Source: WJKK01 sp964638225
GTDB taxonomy: Bacteria; Patescibacteriota; WWE3; UBA101185; UBA10185
Direction: 5' to 3'
DNA: 44,199 nt
Assembly (NCBI GenBank): GCA_964638225.1
Contig: CAZWYL010000006.1
Coordinates: forward strand, 1-44,199
Under the pieces are notes generated by a model. The model made no database searches. It was not told the DNA's origin and saw nothing but the letters and a program-made list of their open reading frames with translations. Position numbers and translations under genes: made by a program. The stretch's first letter is position 1, and the number at the start of each line of letters is the position of its first letter. Below, piece after piece: positions 20,481 to 29,549 of the stretch.

Positions 20481-21500
20481 ATGTATATTCCGGAGTACAC
20501 TATTACGAATAGAATTCTTGGGAGTATCGCCACAATAGAATACTTAAGGGCTGTAGCTGAAACCAAAGTAATACTCCCCTCCTGGCAGAGAAAATTAAAA
20601 AAAGAGGCAAAGGTAAAATTCTTTAAAGATAATCTAAATATGCTGGGAATAAAAACAGATCTCGAACAGATTAAAAAATACATCGATGGCCTTCAGGAAA
20701 ATCCAGCGGAATTGGTTGATAACATAAGTAAATCACTAAATCAGGTTAAAATCTTAGCTCAAACCTCGGAAATAGAGGAAGAAGACGTAAAAAACCTGTA
20801 CGCATCTCTTACAGGAAACAACCTGTCACAAAAAAACAAATTACAGATATATAGAAATAGACAAATAACGGGAAAAACCGATCCGGAGGAATTGCTAGCA
20901 GAAATGGTCAGATTTCTTGATTGGCTCAACAGTTTAGATGGAAAAGAAACGCATCCATTAATTCGTGCCTCTATAATAAAAGCCAGAATAATAAATCTAA
21001 TGCCTTTTAAAAATTACAACGAGTTAATGAGTAATCTCCTTGCTGCACAAATACTAAAAGCTAGCCGCTACGATATAAAAGGTTACTGTCGATTGGAAAT
21101 GGCCTATGCCGGAGACCCCGCAGGATACAGAAAGGTCCGTGAAACACTTACAACTAAGGCTTCCAACATAAATAATCCCGAAGAGGAAGATCTAACCACT
21201 TGGATAGACTTCTATCTCGAGAGAATGGCTTCAGACGCTGCCAAAAAGAAGGAAGAAATACTACTCCTTGCAAAAGATACAAAAATTGCTGCAGTAACAG
21301 GAAGATCCAAGTTATCAAAAAGGCAAGAAAAAATAGTCAGCTACCTACAAGACTACGGGATAATTCAAAACAAAGACTTTGAAAAACTCTTCCCTAACAT
21401 TTCAGAAGATACGGTATTAAGAGAGCTTAAGAAACTAATCAAAAAAGACATAGTGGTAAAGAAGGGAAGGACTAAATCATCAAGGTATGAATTGCAATAA
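20481..21500 (+). CDS. Fic-fold protein lacking the Fic motif, with C-terminal winged helix
   Basis: 339 residues. The architecture follows Fic proteins: N-terminal helix with YIPEYTITNRIL, then YRNRQITGK, WLN, HPLIRASI, and where the HPFxxGNGR loop should follow there is MPFKNYNELMSNLL (174-187). The catalytic His is Met, and the Gly/Asn/Arg residues that bind nucleotide phosphate are missing. Residues about 283-339 form a winged helix (LSKRQEKIVSYL ... SEDTVLRELKKLIKKDIV) as found behind many Fic domains. AMP transfer is therefore unlikely; a DNA-binding regulatory role is an inference. The -10-like AAGAAT is 7 nt before the ATG. Confidence 0.65.
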   Translation: MYIPEYTITNRILGSIATIEYLRAVAETKVILPSWQRKLKKEAKVKFFKDNLNMLGIKTDLEQIKKYIDGLQENPAELVDNISKSLNQVKILAQTSEIEEEDVKNLYASLTGNNLSQKNKLQIYRNRQITGKTDPEELLAEMVRFLDWLNSLDGKETHPLIRASIIKARIINLMPFKNYNELMSNLLAAQILKASRYDIKGYCRLEMAYAGDPAGYRKVRETLTTKASNINNPEEEDLTTWIDFYLERMASDAAKKKEEILLLAKDTKIAAVTGRSKLSKRQEKIVSYLQDYGIIQNKDFEKLFPNISEDTVLRELKKLIKKDIVVKKGRTKSSRYELQ

Positions 21501-21578
21501 AAACCTAACTAACCAAATAGATAGATCGACAAAATAAAGTTGAAAGTAACAGCAGAAAAAAGTAAGATTAAACTATAA

Positions 21579-21911
21579 ATGCAAGAAGAAAAACCCTACA
21601 ACTTGGAGCCAAACATTGAAGCTGCCTTAGCCTACTTTCCTTTTGTGGGAGTTGCTGTAATATTAATGGAAAAGAAAAACGAATTTGTCCGGTTTCATGC
21701 AATTCAATCGCTATTTTTCTGGATAAGTGCTTTTGCTTCATACAGCATGGCCTTATCACTGCGTATCCTGTTAATTGGCTTTCTCCTAGTCCCTTTGGTA
21801 AAAATATCTACTACTCTTTTATGGCTGTATTTAATGTGGAAAGCGTACAATAAAATCAAATTTGAACTTCCATTAATTGGCTCTTTGGCAAAGGAACAAT
21901 TAGAAAAATGA
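21579..21911 (+). CDS. DUF4870/Tic20-like small membrane protein
   Basis: 110 residues with NIEAALAYFPFVGVAVILME followed by KNEFVRFHAIQSLFFW, the hallmark of DUF4870-type proteins, and two to three more hydrophobic segments to about residue 90. The function of the family is not established. It overlaps the next small gene by 4 bp (ATGA). Confidence 0.7.
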   Translation: MQEEKPYNLEPNIEAALAYFPFVGVAVILMEKKNEFVRFHAIQSLFFWISAFASYSMALSLRILLIGFLLVPLVKISTTLLWLYLMWKAYNKIKFELPLIGSLAKEQLEK

Positions 21912-22192
21912 AGGATATAGCGGACATTTTAAAAGATAAAGATCTAGAGGGCGATCATAGAAACAGATATGAATTCCAAGCCTATGGAAACCGCTTAGCG
22001 GAAGAATTGGAAGACCCGGCTCATAGATCTTTATATATTAAATTAGCAAAAGAAGAGGAAAGACCCTTGTTGGAACGCGCCCGAGAATACGTTCTTAGGT
22101 CGGAAAATGCCACCACCAAAGGAAAGCTATTTATGTGGAAACTAAGCGAGTTAAAAAAAGAAAAAAATAAAAACAACAAAGAAAGTAAATAA
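21908..22192 (+). CDS. Small charged protein, unknown function
   Basis: 94 residues, strongly charged and helical, ending in a lysine-rich tail. I recognise no family. Its ATG overlaps the TGA of the preceding gene, so it is probably translated by coupling. A possible cytoplasmic partner of the membrane protein before it, by position only. Confidence 0.6.
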   Translation: MKDIADILKDKDLEGDHRNRYEFQAYGNRLAEELEDPAHRSLYIKLAKEEERPLLERAREYVLRSENATTKGKLFMWKLSELKKEKNKNNKESK

Positions 22193-22214
22193 AAAATTAA
22201 AAAGAAAGCGGCTT

Positions 22215-22766
22215 ATGAAACTAATAAAAAAACTAATAGAAATTTACAAAATCCCGGTGCTAGTCTCCATCACCTTTTTTGTAGCGTTTGCAGCAATAAA
22301 AACTTTGAGAGCTCCGGTTGATATCTCACTCGCTTTTCTAGGAAGTTTTCTGGGGACGTTCTTTCTTGACTTAGACTACATTCTATACGCTTATTTCACT
22401 GATTCGAGTAAAGACTTCTCTCGAACACTTAGAGGATACTTTAAACACGGAGACTACACCAATGCTATTGCTTATGCTTACTACCATCGATCAGATGTTA
22501 AAGAAAAGACACTTCAAAGCGTTCTTTTTCAAGTTGTTGTCGGAGCACTCAGTATTTTTATGATTTTTGCTCCAATAAATTATTTTGCAAAAACATTCAT
22601 AATATCCATATATGTAAATTCCTTATATAGGCTGGCAGAGAGCTATTTTAAAAACGACACCTCGGATTGGTTTTGGATGCTTAAAGAGAAACCAACAAAA
22701 AACGGTGTAAAAGTTTACTTAATAATTAGCGTTATAATACTCTTAATTGGCCTCCAATTCCTTTAA
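22215..22766 (+). CDS. Multi-pass membrane protein, unknown function
   Basis: 183 residues with about four hydrophobic segments: around 13-30, 36-60, 98-122 and 165-183. FFLDLDYILYAYF in the second segment is the only conspicuous acidic motif. No family recognised with confidence. It lies 10 bp before lgt on the same strand. Confidence 0.6.
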   Translation: MKLIKKLIEIYKIPVLVSITFFVAFAAIKTLRAPVDISLAFLGSFLGTFFLDLDYILYAYFTDSSKDFSRTLRGYFKHGDYTNAIAYAYYHRSDVKEKTLQSVLFQVVVGALSIFMIFAPINYFAKTFIISIYVNSLYRLAESYFKNDTSDWFWMLKEKPTKNGVKVYLIISVIILLIGLQFL

Positions 22767-22776
22767 CACTTAGCAG

Positions 22777-23511
22777 ATGTATGGCATTCTAATCAGCCTA
22801 GGAAGCATAGCTGCCTTCTTTATCTCTGAAAAAGCTCTAAAAAGAAGGGATGGAAATTTAAGGTTATTCTATAAAATCACCAACATTGCTATTCTAGCTG
22901 GAATCGCGGGTGCAAGAGCATACCATGTAATAGATTATTGGCAAATCTACAAAACAAATCCCCTCTTGATACCTCAGGTTTGGAAAGGAGGAATGGGAAT
23001 CTTTGGAGCGCTGATTGGAGCATCAGTAGCAATAATAATCACCTTAAAAACAACAAAAAACAACAAATTGAGTATATTGGAATGGATGGATATAGCAGTC
23101 TTGGGAATTCCTTTGGCACAAGCACTAGGAAGGTGGGGAAACTTCTTTAATAAAGAATTAGTGGGTAAAGAAACTTCGTTAGCTTGGGGAATCTTATTAG
23201 AGGGCAAAAGATATCATCCTCTCTTCCTCTACGAATCGATCTTAAATCTTATTCTATTTCTCATCCTTATAAATCTAGAAAATAAAAGGAGAAAACTTAA
23301 AAAGGGTTTTATCTTCTTTTCTTATCTCGTAGGTTACGGTGTTATACGTTTTTCACTGGAGTTTCTAAGAATGCGAAGTTGGAGCATTTTAGGAGTAAAC
23401 ATAGCCCAAGCTATCTCGCTGTTAATAATTTTAGTGGGTATGACAGGTATGTATTACAAAAAACATGAAACCGCTGACAAAAATGAAGGATCGACTAAAC
23501 AAGAAACCTAA
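22777..23511 (+). CDS. lgt: Prolipoprotein diacylglyceryl transferase
   Basis: 244 residues, about seven membrane segments. The Lgt signature GRWGNFFNKE is near residue 113; GARAYHVIDY, GGMGIFGALIG and YHPLFLYES match the other conserved blocks. Lgt moves diacylglycerol from phosphatidylglycerol to the lipobox cysteine of prelipoproteins, so the organism should make lipoproteins. The usual GGLSFHGG block reads GGMGIFGA, so the His there is replaced by Phe. Confidence 0.9.
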   Translation: MYGILISLGSIAAFFISEKALKRRDGNLRLFYKITNIAILAGIAGARAYHVIDYWQIYKTNPLLIPQVWKGGMGIFGALIGASVAIIITLKTTKNNKLSILEWMDIAVLGIPLAQALGRWGNFFNKELVGKETSLAWGILLEGKRYHPLFLYESILNLILFLILINLENKRRKLKKGFIFFSYLVGYGVIRFSLEFLRMRSWSILGVNIAQAISLLIILVGMTGMYYKKHETADKNEGSTKQET

Positions 23512-23560
23512 AAAGCTCATAGCATAGGGCACTACTCTAAAACATGATAGGATTGAAGTA

Positions 23561-24004
23561 ATGAAAATATATATATCAACAGATCATGCCGGATATGAAC
23601 TCAAAGAGTATCTCGTGGAAAAACTTCAGAAAAGTGACTACGAAGTTATAGATTGGGGACCGGAAGAATTCGATAAAAAGGACGACTATCCCAAAACTAC
23701 AGAAAAAGTAGTTAGATTTATATCGGAAAATCCCAAAGAAAAAGCAATTCTAATCTGCAAAAATGGAGTGGGTGTAAATATTTTCGCCAATAAATGGGAA
23801 AACGTAAGAGCAGGTCTTTCTTGGAACAAAAAACATGCAAAATCTCATAAAAACGATGATCATACAAACATTCTCACCCTCCCCGCAGGATACATAACCT
23901 CTAAAAAAGCCCTTGAAATCACAAAAACATGGTTAAAAACTAAGCCCGGACAAAAGAAGCGTCATAAGAGAAGGATTAAACAAATTGAAATTCTAAGTAA
24001 GTGA
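23561..24004 (+). CDS. rpiB: Ribose-5-phosphate isomerase B family (RpiB/LacAB)
   Basis: 147 residues. The N-terminal STDHAGYELKEYL, the catalytic-Cys loop ICKNGVGVNIFANK and HTNILTLPAGYI match the family. RpiB interconverts ribose-5-phosphate and ribulose-5-phosphate. The usual CGTG loop reads CKNG. The start ATG has TAGGAT 7 nt upstream. It begins a non-oxidative pentose-phosphate cluster and overlaps the next gene by 4 bp. Confidence 0.85.
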   Translation: MKIYISTDHAGYELKEYLVEKLQKSDYEVIDWGPEEFDKKDDYPKTTEKVVRFISENPKEKAILICKNGVGVNIFANKWENVRAGLSWNKKHAKSHKNDDHTNILTLPAGYITSKKALEITKTWLKTKPGQKKRHKRRIKQIEILSK

Positions 24005-24660
24005 TAATACCTGCCATACTACAGGAAAATCTTGAAGACATTGAACATGAGCTGAGAGTGGTTTCGGATTTTGCCACTGTTGTGCAAATTGATTTTGCAG
24101 ATGGAAGACTAGTGGAAGGAAAAAGCTTTCTGGATTTAGAAAAAATCCTTAACATAGAGCTTCCACAAAAAAAACCTGTCCCAAACCTTGACATCCATCT
24201 AATGGTTAAAAACCCATTCCCTTACATAAAACAAACAAATAAACGAATTAAGAGTATCAGCGCCCATGTGGAAGCGGAATTTAATACAAAAAGCTGGTTA
24301 CAAGAAGTAAAAAATCAAGGCCACGAGACAGGTATCTCCATATCTCCAAAAACTAGCTGGAAAACCATAGAACATTTAATTCCAAAAATAGACTACATTC
24401 AGTTCCTGACGGTAAATCCCGGATTACAAGGTCAAAAATTCCAACCGGAAATACTTAACGAAATAAAGGCATTTCGTAAGGAATTCCCCCGGAAAATCAT
24501 CCAAGCAGATGGAGGAATTAATGAGAGCAATATTTTAGATGTCTTGAAAGCAGGCGTAGATAATGTTGTAATAGGTTCTGCCATCTTACAAAAGAAAAAT
24601 CCAGAAAAAGCGTACAAAAATTTCGAAAGGATAAAAAATGAATATAGGAAAACCTTATAA
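24001..24660 (+). CDS. Ribulose-phosphate 3-epimerase-like protein
   Basis: 219 residues starting with GTG, a TIM barrel of the Rpe family: VVQIDFADGR (28-36), LDIHLMVKNP, FLTVNPGLQGQKF and IIQADGGINESN. The metal-binding His that normally precedes the first catalytic Asp is Gln (Q29), while D31, the second His and the Asp in ADGG are kept. It probably interconverts ribulose-5-phosphate and xylulose-5-phosphate, given neighbours rpiB and transketolase, but the altered metal site makes this less certain. Its end overlaps the next gene by 23 bp. Confidence 0.78.
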   Translation: MIIPAILQENLEDIEHELRVVSDFATVVQIDFADGRLVEGKSFLDLEKILNIELPQKKPVPNLDIHLMVKNPFPYIKQTNKRIKSISAHVEAEFNTKSWLQEVKNQGHETGISISPKTSWKTIEHLIPKIDYIQFLTVNPGLQGQKFQPEILNEIKAFRKEFPRKIIQADGGINESNILDVLKAGVDNVVIGSAILQKKNPEKAYKNFERIKNEYRKTL

Positions 24661-25216
24661 AATAAATCAAATTGCCTTCTTAGGAGGTTCCTCCTGGGAG
24701 GAGAATTCCCGGGTATATAAAGACGCCTACAATACAGCAAAAATCCTTGCAGAAAGCGGCTACCAAATAATTAATGGAGGAGGGCCCGGTGTAATGAGAG
24801 CCTCCACGAGAGGGGCTCAGGACGGGGGCGCTAAAGCCCTTGCAATAACCTACCACCCAAACAAAAAAAAGAAAAACTATGAAGGTGTTGATCCCTTAAA
24901 TAAATTTGATCAAGAAATCATAACTCTTGACTATTTTGACCGCACCAAAGTAATGCTGCAAAATTCAAACCTGCATATTATCTTTAATGGAAGTACGGGC
25001 ACAATAAGTGAATTCGGTATGTCCTGGGCCAGCTCGAGAATACATGAAGGAAATCACAAACCCATTATTCTTTTTGGAAAATTTTGGCAGGAAATAATCG
25101 ATGTTTTCAAAAAAACCATGCTTATGCGCCCAGGTGAAACTGAGCTTCTTAAGGTGTGTAAGACGCCCGAAGAAGTTTTGAAATACACTAAAAATGTAGA
25201 AAAAGGTAACTGGTAA
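24638..25216 (+). CDS. LOG-family protein (TIGR00730-like)
   Basis: 192 residues. INGGGPGVMRASTRGAQDGG matches the GGGxGxM loop of the LOG/lysine-decarboxylase-like fold. The usual PGGxGTxxE loop reads FNGSTGTISE, keeping GT-x-x-E but losing PGG. LOG enzymes release ribose-5-phosphate from nucleoside monophosphates, which would fit the surrounding pentose-phosphate genes; this is by family and context only. Its start overlaps the preceding gene by 23 bp. Confidence 0.75.
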   Translation: MNIGKPYKINQIAFLGGSSWEENSRVYKDAYNTAKILAESGYQIINGGGPGVMRASTRGAQDGGAKALAITYHPNKKKKNYEGVDPLNKFDQEIITLDYFDRTKVMLQNSNLHIIFNGSTGTISEFGMSWASSRIHEGNHKPIILFGKFWQEIIDVFKKTMLMRPGETELLKVCKTPEEVLKYTKNVEKGNW

Positions 25217-25242
25217 AGTTAAATATTGTATACTTAAACCTA

Positions 25243-26094
25243 ATGCCCCAAGCTTCTGACGACTATTCAACAGAAAAATTGCAAAAAATTGCACACGAAT
25301 TAAGAATTGACGTGTTAGAGATGTTAAAAAATTCAAAATCCGGACATCCGGCTAGTGCTCTAGGTACAGCAGAGATATTTTCAGTCCTTTATTGGAACGC
25401 TCTAAAAATCGATCCAAAAAATCCCGAGAAACCGGATCGCGATAGATTCATTCTCTCAAACGGACATATTTGCCCCATACTATATGCAGCGCTAGCAAAA
25501 AAAGGTTACTTCCCAAAAAAAGAACTTGAATCTTTAAGAAAAATTAATTCTCTTCTACAAGGACATCCAGACAGAAAAATTCCAGGCGTGGAGTTTGGGA
25601 ACGGATCCTTGGGTCAGGGGCTTTCTGTAGGCCTGGGCACAGCTTTTATACTTAGAATGAATATAAATTCCACTCAAATAGTGGTTATGACAAGCGATGG
25701 AGAGTTAAACGAGGGTCAGACTTGGGAAGCAGCAATGCTAGCTCCAAAGTATAAATTAGACAACCTCACCTGGATTATAGATCGAAATAACATCCAAATA
25801 AGTGGCTTTACCAACGAAGTCTTGCCTTTAGAAAATTTGCGAGAAAAACTTGAGTCGTTTAATTGGTATGTTGTAGAGATAGATGGACACAACATAATGG
25901 AGATAAAAAGCTCATTGAGAATGGCAAAAAACATAAGCGGACGTCCAACTGTTATAATTGCACATACGATTGCAGGGAAAGGGGTCAACTTTATGGAAAA
26001 AGACTATAGATGGCACGGGAAACCCCCTAGCGAAGACCAATCCAAAGAAGCCATTGCCCAAATTAAAAAATTATTAAAAAAAATCACAATATAA
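25243..26094 (+). CDS. Transketolase, N-terminal (thiamine-binding) half
   Basis: 283 residues. SGHPASALGTAEI, DRFILSNGH, GSLGQGLSVGLG, and the thiamine-diphosphate motif SDGELNEGQTWEAAM...DRNNIQISG are all present, followed by HTIAGKG. With the separate C-terminal half at 26613-27584 it should form a split transketolase that transfers two-carbon units between sugar phosphates. The start ATG has TATACT 8 nt upstream. Confidence 0.92.
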   Translation: MPQASDDYSTEKLQKIAHELRIDVLEMLKNSKSGHPASALGTAEIFSVLYWNALKIDPKNPEKPDRDRFILSNGHICPILYAALAKKGYFPKKELESLRKINSLLQGHPDRKIPGVEFGNGSLGQGLSVGLGTAFILRMNINSTQIVVMTSDGELNEGQTWEAAMLAPKYKLDNLTWIIDRNNIQISGFTNEVLPLENLREKLESFNWYVVEIDGHNIMEIKSSLRMAKNISGRPTVIIAHTIAGKGVNFMEKDYRWHGKPPSEDQSKEAIAQIKKLLKKITI

Positions 26095-26095
26095 T

Positions 26096-26620
26096 ATGAA
26101 ATCTATAAAACTATACGTAAACATAATACCCCTGGCAATTATTTTACTCTTGATAGGAGCCGCCGGATATTTTCTGTTCGGAAGAGATCTTGAAATTCCT
26201 ATAGAAGATAGACGCACCAAAATTACCCGATTCGAAAATTTCCCCCAGAAAATCTACGTTGATGAAGAAAGAGACAAAATGCAAAAAGTTATAAAATCAG
26301 AAGAAGAATTAAATGAATTCTTAAACGAAATTGATGTGGAGGGTAAACTTAACTTTAATGAAAACGTGAATTTTAACAGACACTACCTAGTAGCAGCAAC
26401 AACCAAAACACTAGATGCAGAAAACTATGAATTTAAAATTGACAAGATTATTAAAGACACTGACAGCAAGAAGTTGATGATAAGTCGAGAACGAGTTGAA
26501 CCTGAAGAAGATTGTAAAATCGAGGGAGAGAAAAATATCTGGGTTGACTTCATTAAGATAAATAAGACAGATTGGACAATAAAATCCGAACTAGTAAAGA
26601 AAAAACTGCCCTGTGACTAA
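26096..26620 (+). CDS. Membrane-anchored protein between the transketolase halves
   Basis: 174 residues: one N-terminal membrane anchor (about 9-28, IIPLAIILLLIGAAGYFLF), then an extracytoplasmic domain. SEEELNEFLNEIDVEG followed by NENVNFNRHYLVAATTKT recalls PrcB-type C-terminal domains, but the match is weak. Two cysteines near the end (EDCKI, LPCD) could form a disulfide. It sits 1 bp after tkt-N and overlaps tkt-C by 8 bp, so it is translated with them although no link to sugar metabolism is apparent. Confidence 0.6.
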   Translation: MKSIKLYVNIIPLAIILLLIGAAGYFLFGRDLEIPIEDRRTKITRFENFPQKIYVDEERDKMQKVIKSEEELNEFLNEIDVEGKLNFNENVNFNRHYLVAATTKTLDAENYEFKIDKIIKDTDSKKLMISRERVEPEEDCKIEGEKNIWVDFIKINKTDWTIKSELVKKKLPCD

Positions 26621-27584
26621 TAAAAAAACAGAAGAAAAAATCGACATACAAAAACCTCAAGCTACTAGAGACGCTTTCGGAGAAGCGCTGCTACAACTCG
26701 GAGAGAAAAATCCTGACATAATAGTCTTGACCGCAGATCTACTGCACTCAACACGCGTCAAGGATTTCGCAGAAAAATTTCCTGAAAGGTTTCTTCAAGT
26801 GGGTGTGGCTGAACAAAACATGGCTTCCATCTCAGCAGGAGTTGCCTTAGCAGGAAAGATACCTGTAATGACCTCCTTTGGAGTCTTTTCCCCGGGAAGA
26901 AATTGGGATCAAATCAGAGTTGGTATTTGCTATAACAACACAAACGTTAAGATAGTCTCCACACACACTGGATTAACTGTAGGAAAAGACGGGGCTACGC
27001 ATCAAGCTCTGGAAGACATAGCTCTAATGAGAGTGCTTCCAAATATGACCGTGCTCTCCCCTATTGATGGAAATGAAACCAAAAAAATCCTAAAGGAAGC
27101 AGTTTCTATAGAGGGTCCAGTATATATAAGACTGGCACGTGCAAAAACTCCAGTAGTAACTTCTGCGGAGACGAAATTTAAAATCGGGGAAATCTATACG
27201 CTAGAGGAAGGGGAAAAAACAGCCTTAATAGGAACGGGGCCAATCTTAACAGAAGGACTGGAGGCGGCGCGAGAAATTAATACTAAATATCCCAGAAGCA
27301 TAAAAGTCATAAATGTTCCTACAATCAAACCCCTGAACAAGAAAAATCTATTAAAGGAACTGGAAGGTTTTGAAAGAGTTTTCACATTAGAGGAACATCA
27401 AATCGCGGGGGGTTTTGGAAGTTTAATCTGCGAAATCTTATCTCAAAAACAAGCCGCACCAAAAATAACTAGGCTGGGAATGCAAGATTCTTTTGGTGAA
27501 TCAGGATCCTACCAAAATCTTAAGAAAAAATATAAACTAGCTAAAGAAAGCATTAAAGAGTTTTTAATGGAGGGAATTAAGTAA
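26613..27584 (+). CDS. Transketolase, C-terminal half
   Basis: 323 residues starting with GTG. It contains the pyrimidine-binding domain (RFLQVGVAEQNMASISAGVA with the catalytic Glu, and STHTGLTVGKDGATHQALED) and the C-terminal domain (ALIGTGPI, VFTLEEHQIAGGFGS). It pairs with the N-terminal half at 25243-26094. The last base of its stop codon is the first base of the next gene's start (TAATG). Confidence 0.92.
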   Translation: MTNKKTEEKIDIQKPQATRDAFGEALLQLGEKNPDIIVLTADLLHSTRVKDFAEKFPERFLQVGVAEQNMASISAGVALAGKIPVMTSFGVFSPGRNWDQIRVGICYNNTNVKIVSTHTGLTVGKDGATHQALEDIALMRVLPNMTVLSPIDGNETKKILKEAVSIEGPVYIRLARAKTPVVTSAETKFKIGEIYTLEEGEKTALIGTGPILTEGLEAAREINTKYPRSIKVINVPTIKPLNKKNLLKELEGFERVFTLEEHQIAGGFGSLICEILSQKQAAPKITRLGMQDSFGESGSYQNLKKKYKLAKESIKEFLMEGIK

Positions 27585-28555
27585 TGGAAGATATAGATCT
27601 TTTAACCATAGGAGATTGTTCAATTGACCTTTTTATGAAAGTTGACTCGGATTTTGTTGCAGACACTGTACCAGGAAAAAACGGCGGATCCCCTAAAATC
27701 TGCTTCTTTCATGGTAGTAAGGTTCCCGTGGACACTTTTGAAACTTCTATTGCAGGAAATGCTTGCAATGTATCTATAGGTGCTACTAAATTGGGGATGA
27801 AAACAGCTATATATGCGGAATTGGGCGATGACCCGTATGGAGAAAGAATTATACGTGAGTTGGGAGAGAATGGGGTTATTACTGATTACTGCATCAAAAA
27901 TAAAGGCACGCCAACAAACGTACATTCCATCATCGTGCACGGAGAGGAAAGAACCATATTTTCCTATCATGAGAAAAGGAATTATAAGCTGTACAACTGG
28001 AGTAGACCCAAATGGATCTTCTACTCTTCCCTAGCAAAAGGATTTGATGAATTTCAGGCTGATTTAGTAAATTACATTGAGAAAAACTCCGATATAGGGA
28101 TTGGCTTTAACCCCGGTACCCAGCAACTTCGGGAGGGTGTAGACGCGCTAAGAAACTTTCTAAAAGTAGTAGATGTCCTGTTTGTAAACAAGGAAGAAGC
28201 TCAAGTCTTAACAGAGCCAAAAGAGCAAAATTTAGAAAAACTGCACGAACTTCTCTTGGAACTCGGCCCCAAAGTTACTGTTATTACCTTGGGAGAAAAA
28301 GGATCTACTGCACACGATGGTACCAAAATGATCCGGAAGGGAATACTTAAAAAAGACACTAAAATTACGGACACGACTGGAGCTGGGGATTCTTATGCCA
28401 CCGGTTTCATTGCTGCCCTCCACCATAAAAAACCGCTAGGAACTGCAATGGAATGGGGAGCAATTAATTCCTCCCATGTAATAAGAAAAATAGGTGCTAT
28501 TAAAGGTTTGTTAAATAAAAAACAAATGGAATCTATGACCGGGAAAGTCCGCTGA
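27584..28555 (+). CDS. PfkB-family carbohydrate kinase
   Basis: 323 residues of the ribokinase fold. AGNACNVSIGATKLG is the N-terminal PfkB signature and DTTGAGDSYATGF the C-terminal one with the catalytic Asp. The family phosphorylates sugars or nucleosides with ATP. Given the pentose-phosphate cluster, a ribose or nucleoside substrate is reasonable, but fructose-type substrates cannot be excluded. It shares a TAATG junction with tkt-C. Confidence 0.88.
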   Translation: MEDIDLLTIGDCSIDLFMKVDSDFVADTVPGKNGGSPKICFFHGSKVPVDTFETSIAGNACNVSIGATKLGMKTAIYAELGDDPYGERIIRELGENGVITDYCIKNKGTPTNVHSIIVHGEERTIFSYHEKRNYKLYNWSRPKWIFYSSLAKGFDEFQADLVNYIEKNSDIGIGFNPGTQQLREGVDALRNFLKVVDVLFVNKEEAQVLTEPKEQNLEKLHELLLELGPKVTVITLGEKGSTAHDGTKMIRKGILKKDTKITDTTGAGDSYATGFIAALHHKKPLGTAMEWGAINSSHVIRKIGAIKGLLNKKQMESMTGKVR

Positions 28556-28587
28556 AACAGCCTCCCCCAATGTGCTAACATAAAAAC

Positions 28588-29535
28588 ATGAAAGTTTTAA
28601 TTACCAGGAAAATCCCGACAGCTGGAATTAAGATACTAAAGAGATACCCCGAAATTGAACTGGACTACAGACAAGGGGCTCCTTTGTCCAAAAAAGAACT
28701 AAAGGAAGCCATTAGAGATGTAGACGCTATAATCCCTGTTATCCCCGATCAAATTGATAGAGAAATTATTGAAGCGGGTAAAAACTTAAAACTTATTGCC
28801 TCCTATTCAATCGGTTACGACCACATAGACATAAAAGCTGCGGAAGAAAATAACATTCAAGTCTCCAACACGCCCGGAGATCTCACAGAATCAATAGCAG
28901 AACACACAATTGCTCTCATGCTTGCAGTTGGAAAAAGAATCGTTGAAGCAGACAAGTTTATAAGAAAGGGAAATTACGAATATTGGGATCCAATGGTTTT
29001 TTTGGGCTCCAAGTTTATGGGAAAAACTTTGGGAGTTATTGGATTCGGCCGTATCGGACAACGGGTTGCAGACATTGCTCGTGACGGCTTTAATATGAGA
29101 ATCGTCTACACAGACGTAAAAAAACAAATAAATAAAGGGGCAGCTTTCTTATCTTTGGAGGAACTTCTAGAAACTTCCGATATAATATCTGTTAACTGCA
29201 GCCTGAATAAATCGACACATCATCTTCTGGATGAGCCCGAATTTAGAAAAATGAAACCTACAGCCTACCTTATTAACACAGCTCGGGGGCCAATAATCAA
29301 CGAAAAGAGCCTAATAAGAGCTTTGGAAGAAAATTGGATAGCTGGTGCAGGTCTTGATGTTTTTGAGAATGAACCTAAAGTGCCCAAAAAATTAAAGAAG
29401 CTTGATAATATAGTACTAACTCCTCACATAGCCAGTGCAACCAAAGAAGCCCGCATACAAATGGCCGTTATGGCAGCAGAAAATGTAATTAAAGTTTTGA
29501 TAGAAGAAAATCCACCTATTAATGAAATTGTTTGA
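28588..29535 (+). CDS. D-2-hydroxyacid dehydrogenase (NAD-dependent)
   Basis: 315 residues. The nucleotide-binding loop is LGVIGFGRIGQRVA. The catalytic Arg (NTARGPIINE), Glu (FENEP) and His (LTPHIASATKEAR) are all in place. Members reduce glyoxylate, hydroxypyruvate or other 2-keto acids, or act as phosphoglycerate dehydrogenase; no ACT domain follows, so SerA is less likely. Start: TGC-TAACAT with 6 nt spacing to ATG. Confidence 0.88.
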   Translation: MKVLITRKIPTAGIKILKRYPEIELDYRQGAPLSKKELKEAIRDVDAIIPVIPDQIDREIIEAGKNLKLIASYSIGYDHIDIKAAEENNIQVSNTPGDLTESIAEHTIALMLAVGKRIVEADKFIRKGNYEYWDPMVFLGSKFMGKTLGVIGFGRIGQRVADIARDGFNMRIVYTDVKKQINKGAAFLSLEELLETSDIISVNCSLNKSTHHLLDEPEFRKMKPTAYLINTARGPIINEKSLIRALEENWIAGAGLDVFENEPKVPKKLKKLDNIVLTPHIASATKEARIQMAVMAAENVIKVLIEENPPINEIV

Positions 29536-29549
29536 AAAAGTAATTTAAA

